From Ancalomicrobiaceae bacterium (GTDB lineage: Bacteria > Pseudomonadota > Alphaproteobacteria > Rhizobiales > Ancalomicrobiaceae): a DNA stretch of 55,016 nucleotides. The translations under genes were made by a program, and so were the position numbers. This document shows positions 41,340-51,564 of the stretch, piece after piece. The stretch lies in contig JARLIU010000121.1 of the NCBI GenBank assembly GCA_031291595.1, forward strand, positions 1 to 55,016, given 5' to 3'. The notes beneath the pieces are model-generated. The model saw only the letters and a list, made by a program, of their open reading frames with translations, searched no databases and had not been told where the DNA came from. Within the stretch, counting starts at the first letter, position 1, and each line of letters starts with the position of its first letter.

Positions 41340-42380
41340 TTAGCCTACCGCCGAGGCGGTGTTGACGATCCTGCCCGGCACGACGACATGCAGCGGCTGC
41401 GCCGGCCGGCCGTCCATCTGCGCCACCAGATAGTCGAAGGCTTTCTCCGCAATCGCCTTTTCGTCCTGACGCACCGACAGGATGCGGTTCGGCACCGCGT
41501 CGAGGAGCGGGTGGTAGTCGAAGGTGCCGATCAGCAGCTCGGGCGGCAGCCGGCCCATGGCGGCGACGATCTCCTGCAGCGCGCCTTCGAGGATCAGCAG
41601 CGACGAGCAGATGAAGGCCAAGGGTGGCCGGCCGCCGTCGCCGAAGAAGCCCCGCATCAGCGCCCGCCCCGCTTCGGTCGTATCCGACGCATGGGTGCGG
41701 ATCAGCCGATCGGCGTGGGCGAAGCCGGCTTTGGCCGTCGCCTGCGAAAATCCGGCGATCCGATCGGCAATGCTCGGCAGATCCGGGCAGGCGCAGAGGA
41801 AATGCACCGCGCCGGCGGCAGTGGCGATCATCGATGCCGTCAGCTCCGCAGTCACGCCGGCATTGTCGCCGACGACCGTCGGCCAGGCCGACCCCGGAAA
41901 GGCGCGGTCGACGACGACGACCGCCAGCCGGCGACCGGCCCGGGACAACCGCGATGCGCCGGGTGAGCGACAGGGCGCGATGACGATCCCGTCGATGCCA
42001 CGCTCGACCAGTCCGGCGATGGCGGTTGCTTCCTGCTCGGGATCTTCCTGCGACGATGCCGTCAGCAACACCCGGCCGGACCGGCGGCAGTGGATCTCCA
42101 GCTCGGCCGTCAACGAGGCGAAGAAGGCATTGGCGAGGTCGGGGACGATGAGGCCGATCGCATCGGTGCGGCGGGTCCTGAGCGAGCGCGCCACATGGCT
42201 GATGGCCACGCCATGCGCGGCGACATAGTCCTCGATGACTTTCTTCGTTTCCGACTTGATGCGGTAGCGCTCGGCCTGACCGTTGATGACGAAGCGGACG
42301 GTGGTTCTGGAGAAGCCTGTGGCCGCCGCTATTTCAGCAATCGTCTTGGCGTAGGCGGCATCGGTGGATCCGTTGGTCAC
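41340..42380 (-). CDS. LacI-family regulator (divergent headpiece)
   Basis: The 346-residue protein has a LacI-type headpiece, KTIAEIAAATGFSRTTVRFVINGQAERYRI (region), in which the usual VSTATVSRVLN reads FSRTTVRFVIN, so its operator probably differs from the neighbours'. The hinge VAISHVARSLRTRRTDAIG and a normal effector domain follow (GLIVPDLANAFFASLTAELE; FICSSLLILEGALQEI). It is convergent with the isomerase and precedes another LacI gene tail-to-head. A CCATTAATGG palindrome lies upstream at 42428-42437. The target is unknown; the importer to the right is one candidate. Confidence 0.88.
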   Translation of the reverse strand: MTNGSTDAAYAKTIAEIAAATGFSRTTVRFVINGQAERYRIKSETKKVIEDYVAAHGVAISHVARSLRTRRTDAIGLIVPDLANAFFASLTAELEIHCRRSGRVLLTASSQEDPEQEATAIAGLVERGIDGIVIAPCRSPGASRLSRAGRRLAVVVVDRAFPGSAWPTVVGDNAGVTAELTASMIATAAGAVHFLCACPDLPSIADRIAGFSQATAKAGFAHADRLIRTHASDTTEAGRALMRGFFGDGGRPPLAFICSSLLILEGALQEIVAAMGRLPPELLIGTFDYHPLLDAVPNRILSVRQDEKAIAEKAFDYLVAQMDGRPAQPLHVVVPGRIVNTASAVG

Positions 42381-42519
42381 GAGACCTCGTCCTCAATGGG
42401 TGCGGCAGCATACGATTGCGCCTGGACCCATTAATGGCCAGCCGGACGATCCGATCAACCGCATTGCTGCGGTGGCCCCCAAACAATGCGCCGTGCCCCG
42501 CCGTCCCGGCGCTCGCACG

Positions 42520-43533
42520 TCACGCCACGACCGGCCCGCAGCTTTCGCCAAGGATCAGCGTCGGCTGGAACACCACGTTGCGCGGCTGCACGTCGTTGCC
42601 GCGATCGATGCGATCGACCAGCAGCCGCAATGCCTCGTTGGTCATCTCGATGATCGGATGCTCGGTGCGGGTCAGGCGCGGCTGCAGGCCGCCGATGCCG
42701 CTGATCGTATCGGTCGAGGCGATGGAAATGTCGCGCGGGCACTCGAGGCCGAGATCGGCGAGCACCCGCATCACGCCGAGCGCCATCACGCCGTTGGCGA
42801 TATAGAGTGCGGTCGGCCGGTCGGGCCGCTCCAGGATCTCGCGGGCGACCGAATAGGCGACCTCCTCGCGGAATTCGCCGGAGCGGACATATTCGGGCGC
42901 CGGCGTCAGGCCGCGCGCCTGCATGGCCTGCAGCATGCCGTCGTAGCGGCCGCGACCGGTGGTCAGGTGCAACGGACCGGTGATGGTGCCGATGCGGCGG
43001 TGGCCGAGGTCGATGAGGTAGTTGGTGACCAGCCGGCCGGCGGCGACGTTGTCGATGGTGACGGTATCGGCGCGCTTGTCCTCGACCGAGCGGCCGAACA
43101 GCACCATCGGCAGGGCCTTGCCGTCGAAATCACGTTGGGTGCGATAGGTCGCCGGCCCGACCGGCACCACGACGACGCCGTCGCAGGAGAGTTCGCGCAC
43201 CCGCGCCATGATCCGCCGTTCGTTCTCCGGCTTCTCGTCCGAGTTGTAGACGACGAGCGAATAGCCCCATGCGGCAACCGCCGCCTCCGCCGCCCACACC
43301 ACGCGGGCGAAGAACGGGTTGGCGAGATCGGAAACCACCAGGGCGATCAACTGGCTCTTGCCGTGCTTCAGGCTGCGGGCGGCCTGCGACGGCGTGTAGG
43401 CGAGTTCGCGGACTGCGGCGAGTACCCGTTCGCGCAAGGGCGGACTGACGAATGCGGTGTCGTTGATGACCGCCGAAACCGTGGCCGTCGATACGCCGGC
43501 CAGTCGGGCTACGTCCCTGATTGTTGTTGCCAC
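42520..43533 (-). CDS. LacI-family regulator of the second sugar importer
   Basis: The 337-residue classical LacI protein has headpiece TTIRDVARLAGVSTATVSAV, hinge YTPSQAARSLKHGKSQLIAL and effector domain with ALVVSDLANPFFARVVWAAE and ALYIANGVMALGVMRVLADL. It is divergent from the SBP-ATPase-permease-lactonase operon. A near-perfect LacI operator lies 13 bp before its start, suggesting autoregulation. Confidence 0.92.
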   Translation of the reverse strand: MATTIRDVARLAGVSTATVSAVINDTAFVSPPLRERVLAAVRELAYTPSQAARSLKHGKSQLIALVVSDLANPFFARVVWAAEAAVAAWGYSLVVYNSDEKPENERRIMARVRELSCDGVVVVPVGPATYRTQRDFDGKALPMVLFGRSVEDKRADTVTIDNVAAGRLVTNYLIDLGHRRIGTITGPLHLTTGRGRYDGMLQAMQARGLTPAPEYVRSGEFREEVAYSVAREILERPDRPTALYIANGVMALGVMRVLADLGLECPRDISIASTDTISGIGGLQPRLTRTEHPIIEMTNEALRLLVDRIDRGNDVQPRNVVFQPTLILGESCGPVVA

Positions 43534-43545
43534 GGTCCACCAAAT

Positions 43546-43557
43546 CTAATCGTTTAG
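43546..43557. promoter_or_regulatory. LacI-type operator with central CpG
   Basis: CTAATCGTTTAG differs at one base from the perfect palindrome CTAAACGTTTAG, whose central CG is the hallmark of LacI-family operators. It sits immediately upstream of the lacI gene in the divergent promoter region. Confidence 0.6.
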
Positions 43558-43730
43558 CTGCGTTCGCTAGCCATGTTCGTCACATTCTGCCCAGAATCTG
43601 CGGCGATTGCAAAGATTATTGTTGCCTAGGGCGTCCTTCCGGCTAAGATAGGCGAAACGGTAAGATCGTGTTCGCCAGACGGTCGCCGACGACCGCGAGT
43701 CGAGAGACGCGGCCCTTGAGGGAGAGAAGA

Positions 43731-44671
43731 ATGACCAACCGCACGCTTGCAATCCTGGCCGCCGCCGGCGCCCTGTTCGCTGTTCCGGCCCACGCCGACG
43801 AGGCGCCGCTGCTCGGCATCGTTTCCATCGCCGCCACCGAGGCGAACAACGTCCGCTATATCGCCGGGGCAACCGTCGCCGCCAAGGAAGAGGGCTGGAC
43901 CGTCTCGGTCATCGACGCAGCCGGCAGTGCCGATCAGGCCAATGCCGCCATTCAGAATTTCGTCGGCCGCGGCGCCACCGCGGTGGTCGACATGGTCTTC
44001 CCGTTTTCGTCGATCGGTGCGGGCCTCGCCTCGGCCAAGACGGCGGGCGTGCCGATCGTCACCTGGGGCGGCGGCATCGGCAACGGTGTGGCGGCCACCA
44101 ACGGCTCCGGCGCCCCGATCGCCCAGCCGGTCATTGACAAGATGGTCGCCGATCTCGGCGGCAAGGGCCAAATCCTGGCGCTGACCTACCGGACCGGCGA
44201 AGTCTGCCGCAATCGCGAAGTGCTGATGGATCAGGTCGTCGCCAAGGCGCCGGGCATTGCCGTCACCAAGAACGAAGTCCGCATCCCCGGCTACTTCGAA
44301 GACGGCGCCCAGTACGCCAACGCCTGGCTTGCGCGCCATCCGGCCGGCGAAGGCAACCTCGCCATCTGGGGCTGCTGGGACGATCCGGCCATCGGCGCCA
44401 TCGGTTCGCTGCGCCAGCAGGACCGCACCGACGTCAAGGTCTACGGCGTCAACGGCAACGCACAGGCGCTCGAAAACGTCAAGAACGGACACATGACCGC
44501 CACGGCGTGGGAAGACAGTTACACCGAGGGCTACCAGATGGTGAAGCTGTTGAAGCAGATCAAGGCGGCGGGGCCCTCCTGGCAGCCGAAGGCGGTCGAG
44601 GTCCCGGCCGTGCTGGTTACCAAGGACACCATCGCCGACTTCCTGAAGCAGCACCCGGAGGCAATCGGCAA

Positions 44672-44675
<4 letters not shown>
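43731..44675 (+). CDS. Ribose-type sugar-binding protein of ABC importer 2
   Basis: The 314-residue protein has signal peptide MTNRTLAILAAAGALFAVPA then HADEAPLLGIVSIAATEANN. The periplasmic-binding domain shows AIQNFVGRGATAVVDMVFPF and MTATAWEDSYTEGYQMVKLL. GAGGGAGAG precedes the ATG at 43731; the tracked ORF has 21 extra codons. Its stop overlaps the ATPase GTG. Unlike the other binding-protein genes that have a partner downstream in this window, no hairpin separates it from the next gene. Confidence 0.9.
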
Positions 44676-46257
<1,582 letters not shown>

Positions 46258-46261
<4 letters not shown>

Positions 46262-47247
46262 CCGCTGCCGCCCACCGCCGCCTGAGCCCGAACGCCAAGG
46301 CCGCCCTCGGCATTTTCGCCCGCTACGCCACCATCGTCGGCCTCGTCGGCATGATCGTCGCCTTCTCGCTGTTGTCGCCCAAGGCCTTCCCGACGGTCAA
46401 CAACTTCACCAACGTGCTGAACCAGGCCTCGCTCGCCATGATCATTGCCGCCGGCCTGACGCTGGCGGTGATCGTCGGCGAACTCGACCTGTCGATCGGC
46501 TTTGCCGCCAGCCTGCACGGCATCCTGGTGACCGGCCTGATCGTGTCGAACGGCCTGCCGATCCCGGTTGCCATCATCATCGTGCTGGCGGCCGGCGGGC
46601 TGATCGGCCTGGTCAACGGCATCATCGTCACCAAGGCGAAGGTCAATTCGGTGATCGCCACCTTGGGCGTCGGTACCATCCTGACGGGCCTCGCCTTCGC
46701 CTATTCGGCTGGCGTGCCGATCGTCTCCGGCGTACCGGAGGCGTTCCTGCAGCTCTCCCTCGGCCGCTGGCTGTTCGGCATCCCCAACAACATTCTGGTG
46801 ATGGTCATCGTAGTCGGCGGCCTGTGGACGCTGGTCGAGCGCACCTCGATCGGCCAGGAGATCCAGGCGGTCGGCGGCAATCCGTCCGCCGCGCGGCTGG
46901 CCGGCATCAATACCGACCGCATCAAGATCCTCGGCTTTGTCATTTCCGGCGTCTGCGCCGCGCTGACCGGCATCCTGTTGGCCTCGCGGCTCGGATCGGG
47001 CACGGCGAGCGCGGCCGACAGCTACCTGTTGACCGCGTTTGCCGCCGTGTTCCTCGGCTCGGCCACGCTGCGCGACGGCGAATTCCATGTGCTCGGCACG
47101 CTGATCGGCGCCCTGATCATCGCCTTCGGCTTCAACGGGCTCAATATCTTCGGCGCGCCGACCTTCTCTCAGTACGTGCTGCAGGGAGCGATCCTCATCG
47201 TCGCCGTCGGCCTGTCGAGCCTCGGCCGGTCGATCGCCGAGAGTTGA
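46258..47247 (+). CDS. Ribose-type permease of ABC importer 2
   Basis: The 329-residue RbsC-family permease starts at a GTG that overlaps the ATPase stop (GTGA). Motifs: AAGLTLAVIVGELDLSIGFA, IATLGVGTILTGLAFAYSAG, and LGTLIGALIIAFGFNGLNIF. Only one permease gene is present, so the channel should be a homodimer. The lactonase gene follows 11 bp later. Confidence 0.92.
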
Positions 47248-47258
47248 GGAGACCCATC

Positions 47259-48101
47259 ATGCAGAAGTCCACCGCCTCCGACTGGGAGGTCCACGTCATC
47301 GAATACGCCCGTTCCAAGGATCAGCCGCTCGCCAGCCTGATCCAGGGCGCACTCGACGACGGCGCCGTCGACCTGCCGTTTTCGTTCGTGCTGGCGCGGC
47401 GGCAAGGCCTGACCGTACTGATTGATTCCGGCTTCATGCGCGAAGGGTCCGGGGCCGCAATGAGCGAAAAATTCGGCATCCCGCAGTGGATCTCGCCGAT
47501 CCGCATGCTCGCCGAACTGGGGGTCGCCCCGGAAGACGTCACCGATATCGTGTTGAGCCACGCCCACTTCGACCATATGGGTTCGATCGGCAAGTTCCCG
47601 AAAGCGACGATCCATATCCAGAAATCGGAAGTCCTCAGCTGGTACGAGTTGCTGGCCATGCCGGCGAGATTCGGCGCGCTGACCGAGATCATCAATCCCG
47701 ACGACATGCGCCGGGTGTTCGACGCCTCGGTCGAGCACCGGCTCAACCTCGTCGATGGCGACGTCGACGACCTGTTGCCCGGCCTCGACGTCCGCCTCGG
47801 CAAGGGTCACACGCCGGGCCAGCAGTTCATCGTCGTCTCGACGCCGTCCGGCCGCATCGTCGTCTCCGGCGACTGCGTCTATGCCAAGCGCAACCTCAGG
47901 GGCCCGAACAACGACGGCACCTATGTGCCGCTGTCGAATGCGGTCGGCAGTGCCTGGGACCAGTTGGTGACCATGGATCGAATCGACCGCGAACTCGACG
48001 GCGATCTCTCCCGCCTGATCATCCTGCATGACAGCGAACGCTGGCCGGGCCGGCCCGTGGTCGCCGAGATCGACGGCTTCCGCATCGTCCGCGCCAGCTG
48101 A
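47259..48101 (+). CDS. Metallo-beta-lactamase-fold lactonase (AHL-lactonase-like)
   Basis: The 280-residue protein has the full two-zinc set: His101/His103/Asp105/His106 in LSHAHFDHMGS, His184 in GKGHTPGQQF, Asp205 in VVSGDCVYAK and His257 in ILHDSERW. This matches the AttM/AiiA N-acyl-homoserine-lactonase group. GAGGA precedes the ATG, 11 bp after the permease stop. In a sugar-uptake operon it might open a sugar lactone, or it might degrade homoserine lactones as AttM does beside GABA/GHB genes in Agrobacterium. The sequence does not decide. Confidence 0.85.
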   Translation: MQKSTASDWEVHVIEYARSKDQPLASLIQGALDDGAVDLPFSFVLARRQGLTVLIDSGFMREGSGAAMSEKFGIPQWISPIRMLAELGVAPEDVTDIVLSHAHFDHMGSIGKFPKATIHIQKSEVLSWYELLAMPARFGALTEIINPDDMRRVFDASVEHRLNLVDGDVDDLLPGLDVRLGKGHTPGQQFIVVSTPSGRIVVSGDCVYAKRNLRGPNNDGTYVPLSNAVGSAWDQLVTMDRIDRELDGDLSRLIILHDSERWPGRPVVAEIDGFRIVRAS

Positions 48102-48103
48102 CC

Positions 48104-48136
48104 ACCGGCCATTTCGGCGATTTCGACGCGGCCGGT
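48104..48136 (+). terminator. Weak stem-loop after the lactonase gene
   Basis: Seven-base arms ACCGGCC (48104-48110) and GGCCGGT (48130-48136) with a 19-nt loop begin just after the stop. No T-tract follows, so termination is possible but unproven. Confidence 0.3.
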
Positions 48137-48251
48137 TGACCGACCGGCCCGACCACCTGCAATCATGGCAGTGAAAATTCGAACGGTGGGCGGCGCGCAC
48201 AGGCGCTGCGTCTGCGCCGTCGATCGAAAACGCCAAGCAGGGGGCGCCGAC

Positions 48252-48737
48252 ATGGCCGAAGCGACGAAACGCACGATCTCGATCGCCGAAATCGAGACGC
48301 AGGAGGCGGCGCTGGTGTTCCCGGCCTTCAACGAGGACACCGCCTACGAGATCGGCACGGCCATCGTCTCCGCCGCTAAAGCCACCGCCGCGCCGGTGGT
48401 GGTCAATATCCGCACGGCGGATCGCACGCTGTTCCACGCCGCGCTGCCCGGCGGCACGCCCGACAACGACCATTGGGTGCGCCGCAAATCGAATGTCACC
48501 TTGCGGTTCCACCAGTCGTCGCTGCTGTTCGGCAGCCTGCTGGAGGCGCGCGATCGGACCATCTCGGTCGAGTCCGGGCTCGACCCGCTGCAATATGTCG
48601 GCCACGGCGGCAGCTTTCCGGTCCGAGTCGTGGGCGTCGGCGTCGTCGCCGCCATCACCGTCTCCGGCCTGCCGCAGGAAGACGACCATCGCATGGTCGT
48701 CGCGGCGCTCGAAGCTTACCTTGGTCAGGGACGCTGA
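48252..48737 (+). CDS. UPF0303/HbpS-like heme-degrading-domain protein
   Basis: From an ATG at 48252 the product is 161 residues. It matches the GlcG/HbpS-like UPF0303 family: ETQEAALVFPAFNEDTAYEI, APVVVNIRTADRTLFHAALPG, a C-terminal HGGSFPVRV and GVVAAITVSGLPQEDDH (given in parts). The family has members described as heme-binding or degrading, others of unknown role. The tracked ORF has 29 further codons that look non-homologous. It lies 150 bp after the lactonase, perhaps independently expressed. Confidence 0.8.
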   Translation: MAEATKRTISIAEIETQEAALVFPAFNEDTAYEIGTAIVSAAKATAAPVVVNIRTADRTLFHAALPGGTPDNDHWVRRKSNVTLRFHQSSLLFGSLLEARDRTISVESGLDPLQYVGHGGSFPVRVVGVGVVAAITVSGLPQEDDHRMVVAALEAYLGQGR

Positions 48738-49070
48738 TCGGGGGAACGTAAGCGTTGCCCGTCCGGTGGACGAAACTGCCGCTTGTCGGTTCTTGCCGGG
48801 CGGGACTCATCAGGCTGAGACTCCGTCAATTGCCAACGCAGGCGAAGCAATCCAGATCTATCCTTGGAGTTTTCTGGATAGTTTGGCTGCGCTCGCAATT
48901 GAGGGGCTTCGGTATCTACCGGCAGGAATTTTCACGCGAGGAATTGAAGCGGTTCCGCCCCGAGCTCGACGACGCCATCCCGCGCCGCGCGCCGGCGTCG
49001 GCTTCCGCGTCGGACGCGCCGCCCGGTTCCGGCGACGCTCGCTGAGCGCCGATGGCGGACCGCCGGCGGA
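48738..49070. other. 333-bp gap with palindromic repeat and a possible gene remnant
   Basis: The left half contains the degenerate palindromic repeat (next entry). Downstream, the frame of the tracked ORF 48755-49045 reads GFGIYRQEFSREELKRFRPE and then an alanine-rich end, composition resembling a real protein C-terminus, but no start or family is recognisable. Confidence 0.4.
48827..48901. repeat. Dispersed palindromic repeat, degenerate copy 2
   Basis: The left arm includes CAATTGC and GCGAAGCAATCCAGA (48842-48856), the right arm TCTGGATA (48873-48880) and CTGCGCTCGCAATTG. Arms pair imperfectly over about 29 bases. The inner GCGAAGCAATCCAGA and the GCTCGCAAT end match copy 1 at 22555-22623. 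Confidence 0.7.
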
Positions 49071-50321
49071 TCAGATCTTGCCACCGGGATCGGCGACATA
49101 GCCGATCATCAGAATGGTGCCGGTGGCGCGGTGTTCGAGCGCGTAGACGAACGGCTTGTCGAAGCTGACGGCAATCGGTTGCGCCGGCCGCGCCGCGGTC
49201 GCCGTCACCACGCCGATCGTGACCGCCGCGGCCTCGGTGCCGGTCTCGTCCACCGCGACGAACGTCTTCTGCCGGATCGCCGACAGTTTCACTCCGTCGC
49301 CGAAACCGGGGAACTGCGCCGACGCGGCGAGCCCGGGCTTCAGGCCCATATCGGCGAGGGTGTTCAGCAGGTCGTAGTCGCCGGTGCCGGTGAATTTCGG
49401 CAGCGTGAGGTCGACGGAGGTCGGGGAAAGCTCGGTCGCCCCCAGCAGCTCGGCCAGATCCGTCGACTGCGCCAGATCCTTGAGGCTCGACGGCGTGTCG
49501 GACGTCACCAGCCTGAGCGCGAAGCGGGCGTCGGCGTAGGGCAATTCGACCGCCTGCAGATGGCCCTGGCTGGCATAGGCCAGCCGGACGTCGTCGCGCC
49601 GCATCATCGCCCGCTCGACGCTGGTGCCATCGAAGCGATGGAACGGCTGCGGACGGGTGTTGGCGGAGTTGAACTTCACCTGCCAGCAATCCTTGAAGGA
49701 AAATGCGTTGACGGCCACCAGGGCCGGAGGCAGGCCGGGTCCCAGGATCGAGGTGATGCGGCCGCGCGTCTTCTTGGCGATCAGTCCGTTGATGCGCGCG
49801 CGTGCCTGCGGCGAGGCAAAGTCGAGCCGCTCGAACAACAGCGGTGCGGCGGCGGCGATCTTCCGTTCGACACCGGAAGCCAGATTCAACGACCTGTCGG
49901 CGAACAGCGCGTCGGTCGAGGTCAGCGGCGCATCATCGCCGCTGAAGGTCGCGGCCAGCGTGCGCTCGGCCGCGCTCATGTCGGCAAGGCCTGGTCCGTC
50001 CAGCTGAAGCGTCGCGGCGATGGAGGATTTCATCGCATCGCCGGCGCCGAGGTCGAGCGCGGCGAGCACACGGCTGACGCCGAACGGCGAGACGGCGGCA
50101 TTGACCGGTCGATCGCCGCTGGCGCCTGCCAGAAGCGACAGCGCGAAATGGACGCGCGAACGCAAAACCTGCTGGCCGGCCCGCGCCATCGACGCGTCCT
50201 CCGCGTGGGGCGCGCAACGCGCCGGCGCCACCGGGGCAGCGGACGCCGCGGCGGCGGCAAAGGCCACATAGGCCGCGGCGACCACGGCGGACGGCAGCAA
50301 CTTGGCGGGGCGAGCAGTCAT
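49071..50321 (-). CDS. Secreted serpin-family protease inhibitor
   Basis: The 416-residue protein has a signal peptide (about 1-28) followed by a complete serpin fold: AVSPFGVSRVLAALDLGAGD (breach/helix B region), NAFSFKDCWQVKFNSANTRP, HLQAVELPYADARFALRLV and the C-terminal SFDKPFVYALEHRATGTILMIG. The reactive-centre hinge reads DETGTEAAAVT, with Glu at P17, Gly at P15, Thr at P14 and alanines at P12-P10, the pattern of inhibitory serpins. The loop TIGVVTATAARPAQP contains the scissile bond; P1 could be Thr, Ala or Arg because the loop is longer than in antitrypsin. An ATG at 50333 is an alternative start. Confidence 0.88.
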   Translation of the reverse strand: MTARPAKLLPSAVVAAAYVAFAAAAASAAPVAPARCAPHAEDASMARAGQQVLRSRVHFALSLLAGASGDRPVNAAVSPFGVSRVLAALDLGAGDAMKSSIAATLQLDGPGLADMSAAERTLAATFSGDDAPLTSTDALFADRSLNLASGVERKIAAAAPLLFERLDFASPQARARINGLIAKKTRGRITSILGPGLPPALVAVNAFSFKDCWQVKFNSANTRPQPFHRFDGTSVERAMMRRDDVRLAYASQGHLQAVELPYADARFALRLVTSDTPSSLKDLAQSTDLAELLGATELSPTSVDLTLPKFTGTGDYDLLNTLADMGLKPGLAASAQFPGFGDGVKLSAIRQKTFVAVDETGTEAAAVTIGVVTATAARPAQPIAVSFDKPFVYALEHRATGTILMIGYVADPGGKI

Positions 50322-50357
50322 GTGAGGGTCCATCCTGCAGAAGGGGCGGGCGCGGCA

Positions 50358-50369
50358 GCATGCGCATGC
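50358..50369. promoter_or_regulatory. Candidate LacI-type operator before the serpin gene
   Basis: GCATGCGCATGC is a perfect 12-bp palindrome with central CpG, 37 bp before the serpin ATG and just after the adjacent LacI-family stop codon. This placement suits repression of the serpin gene by that regulator. Confidence 0.45.
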
Positions 50370-50402
50370 GATCTGGGCCAGATATCGGCAGCCGACCGCC
50401 GC

Positions 50403-51398
50403 TCAAGCCGTAGCGCGCGGGAAGAAGGCGGTCGGGATCGACACCGGCTCGGTCTCGCCATGCGGCGTGTCGGCCGCTTCGATCAACTGCACCATGGCGT
50501 CGACGTAGGTCGCCTTGTCGTATCCGATCGAGGCGATCGGATAGGCGTCGAAATGCGTCATCGACAGATTGTCGAAGCCGTAGAGGCGGAAGCGCTGTGG
50601 CCGGTTGCCGGGAAAGTCGGCACGGCGGGCATCGAGCACCCCCATCGCCATGGCATCGGAGGTGCAGAACACTGCGTCCGGCTCGCCGGCAATGAGTGCG
50701 GCGGCGGCCGCATGCCCGCTCTGATAGGAATAGTCACCTTGGATCTCCGAGGTGACGGCGATGCCGTGCGCGGCGAACGAACGACGGTAGGCGGCGACGC
50801 GGATGCGCTCCACCTCCGAGGTGGCGCGGCCGGTCAGCAGCGCGGCGCGGTGGACGCCCTTCAGCGCCGCATCGGCCACCGCCTCGGCGATGCCCGAGGC
50901 TTCGTCCGGCACCACGGCGGCCGACAGATGATCGTGCCGTCCGTTCATCATCACGATCCGATCGGTGCGGAACATGTTCCGGACGGTCGCCGCATCGGCG
51001 AAGTCGGAGAACACCAGCGCCGCGTCGACATGGTAGGCGATGCCGCGGGAGAGGAACTGGTCGACCCGGTCGACCGACCCGACGCGCAACAGCACCACCT
51101 GCTTGCCGATCGATTGCAGGCGATCGAGCAGCAAGTCGAACAGGTCGAGGTCGGAGAGGTCGTGGATGTGGTTGACGATGACCGCGACGATGTTGACCGA
51201 CTTCGACATCAGGCCCTGCGCCAACAGGTTCGGCCGGAAGCCCAGGTCTGCCGCGGCCTTCAGCACGCGCTGGCGCTTGTCGGCGCCGACCGGGCGCGGC
51301 TCCGGAGCGAGGGCCCGTGAAGCGACCGCGCGTGATACGCCGGCCAGTTCGGCCACGTCGGCAATCGTCGGCGACGTGCGTTTCGGCTCATCCGCCAT
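50403..51398 (-). CDS. LacI-family regulator
   Basis: From an ATG at 51398 the 331-residue product has headpiece PTIADVAELAGVSRAVASRA, an unusual extended loop ALAPEPRPVGADKRQ, hinge GFRPNLLAQGLMSKSVNIVA, and a Peripla_BP_3 domain with FCTSDAMAMGVLDARRADFP. The loop EPRPVGADKR between recognition helix and hinge is longer than the usual INdtxxVSxeT. It lies between the amino-acid importer genes and the serpin, all leftward, and is separated from the binding-protein gene by a hairpin. Confidence 0.9.
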   Translation of the reverse strand: MADEPKRTSPTIADVAELAGVSRAVASRALAPEPRPVGADKRQRVLKAAADLGFRPNLLAQGLMSKSVNIVAVIVNHIHDLSDLDLFDLLLDRLQSIGKQVVLLRVGSVDRVDQFLSRGIAYHVDAALVFSDFADAATVRNMFRTDRIVMMNGRHDHLSAAVVPDEASGIAEAVADAALKGVHRAALLTGRATSEVERIRVAAYRRSFAAHGIAVTSEIQGDYSYQSGHAAAAALIAGEPDAVFCTSDAMAMGVLDARRADFPGNRPQRFRLYGFDNLSMTHFDAYPIASIGYDKATYVDAMVQLIEAADTPHGETEPVSIPTAFFPRATA

Positions 51399-51512
51399 GA
51401 TCGACTTCCAGCTCCCGGTCTCGCTGATCGGCCCCGCACCGCATAGAACAACGCCGACGGGCACCGGGCGAAGACTGGCACCCGCGCCCCGCGCCCGGCA
51501 CGCCGATATCGA

Positions 51513-51545
51513 CGGGCGGCTTCCGCCGCGATCGAAAGCCGCCCG
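51513..51545 (-). terminator. Hairpin downstream of the amino-acid binding-protein gene
   Basis: Ten-base arms CGGGCGGCTT (51513-51522) and AAGCCGCCCG (51536-51545) lie 20 bases after the binding-protein stop in leftward transcription. Sequence beyond it is not T-rich. It probably ends or attenuates the importer message before the lacI gene. Confidence 0.6.
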
Positions 51546-51564
51546 CACGTTCCTCAGGCCGACG

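Noticed and set aside
42428-42437. CCATTAATGG as a LacI operator
   Set aside because: It is only ten bases without extended symmetry or a second copy, and lacks the central CpG; kept as a note, not as a feature.
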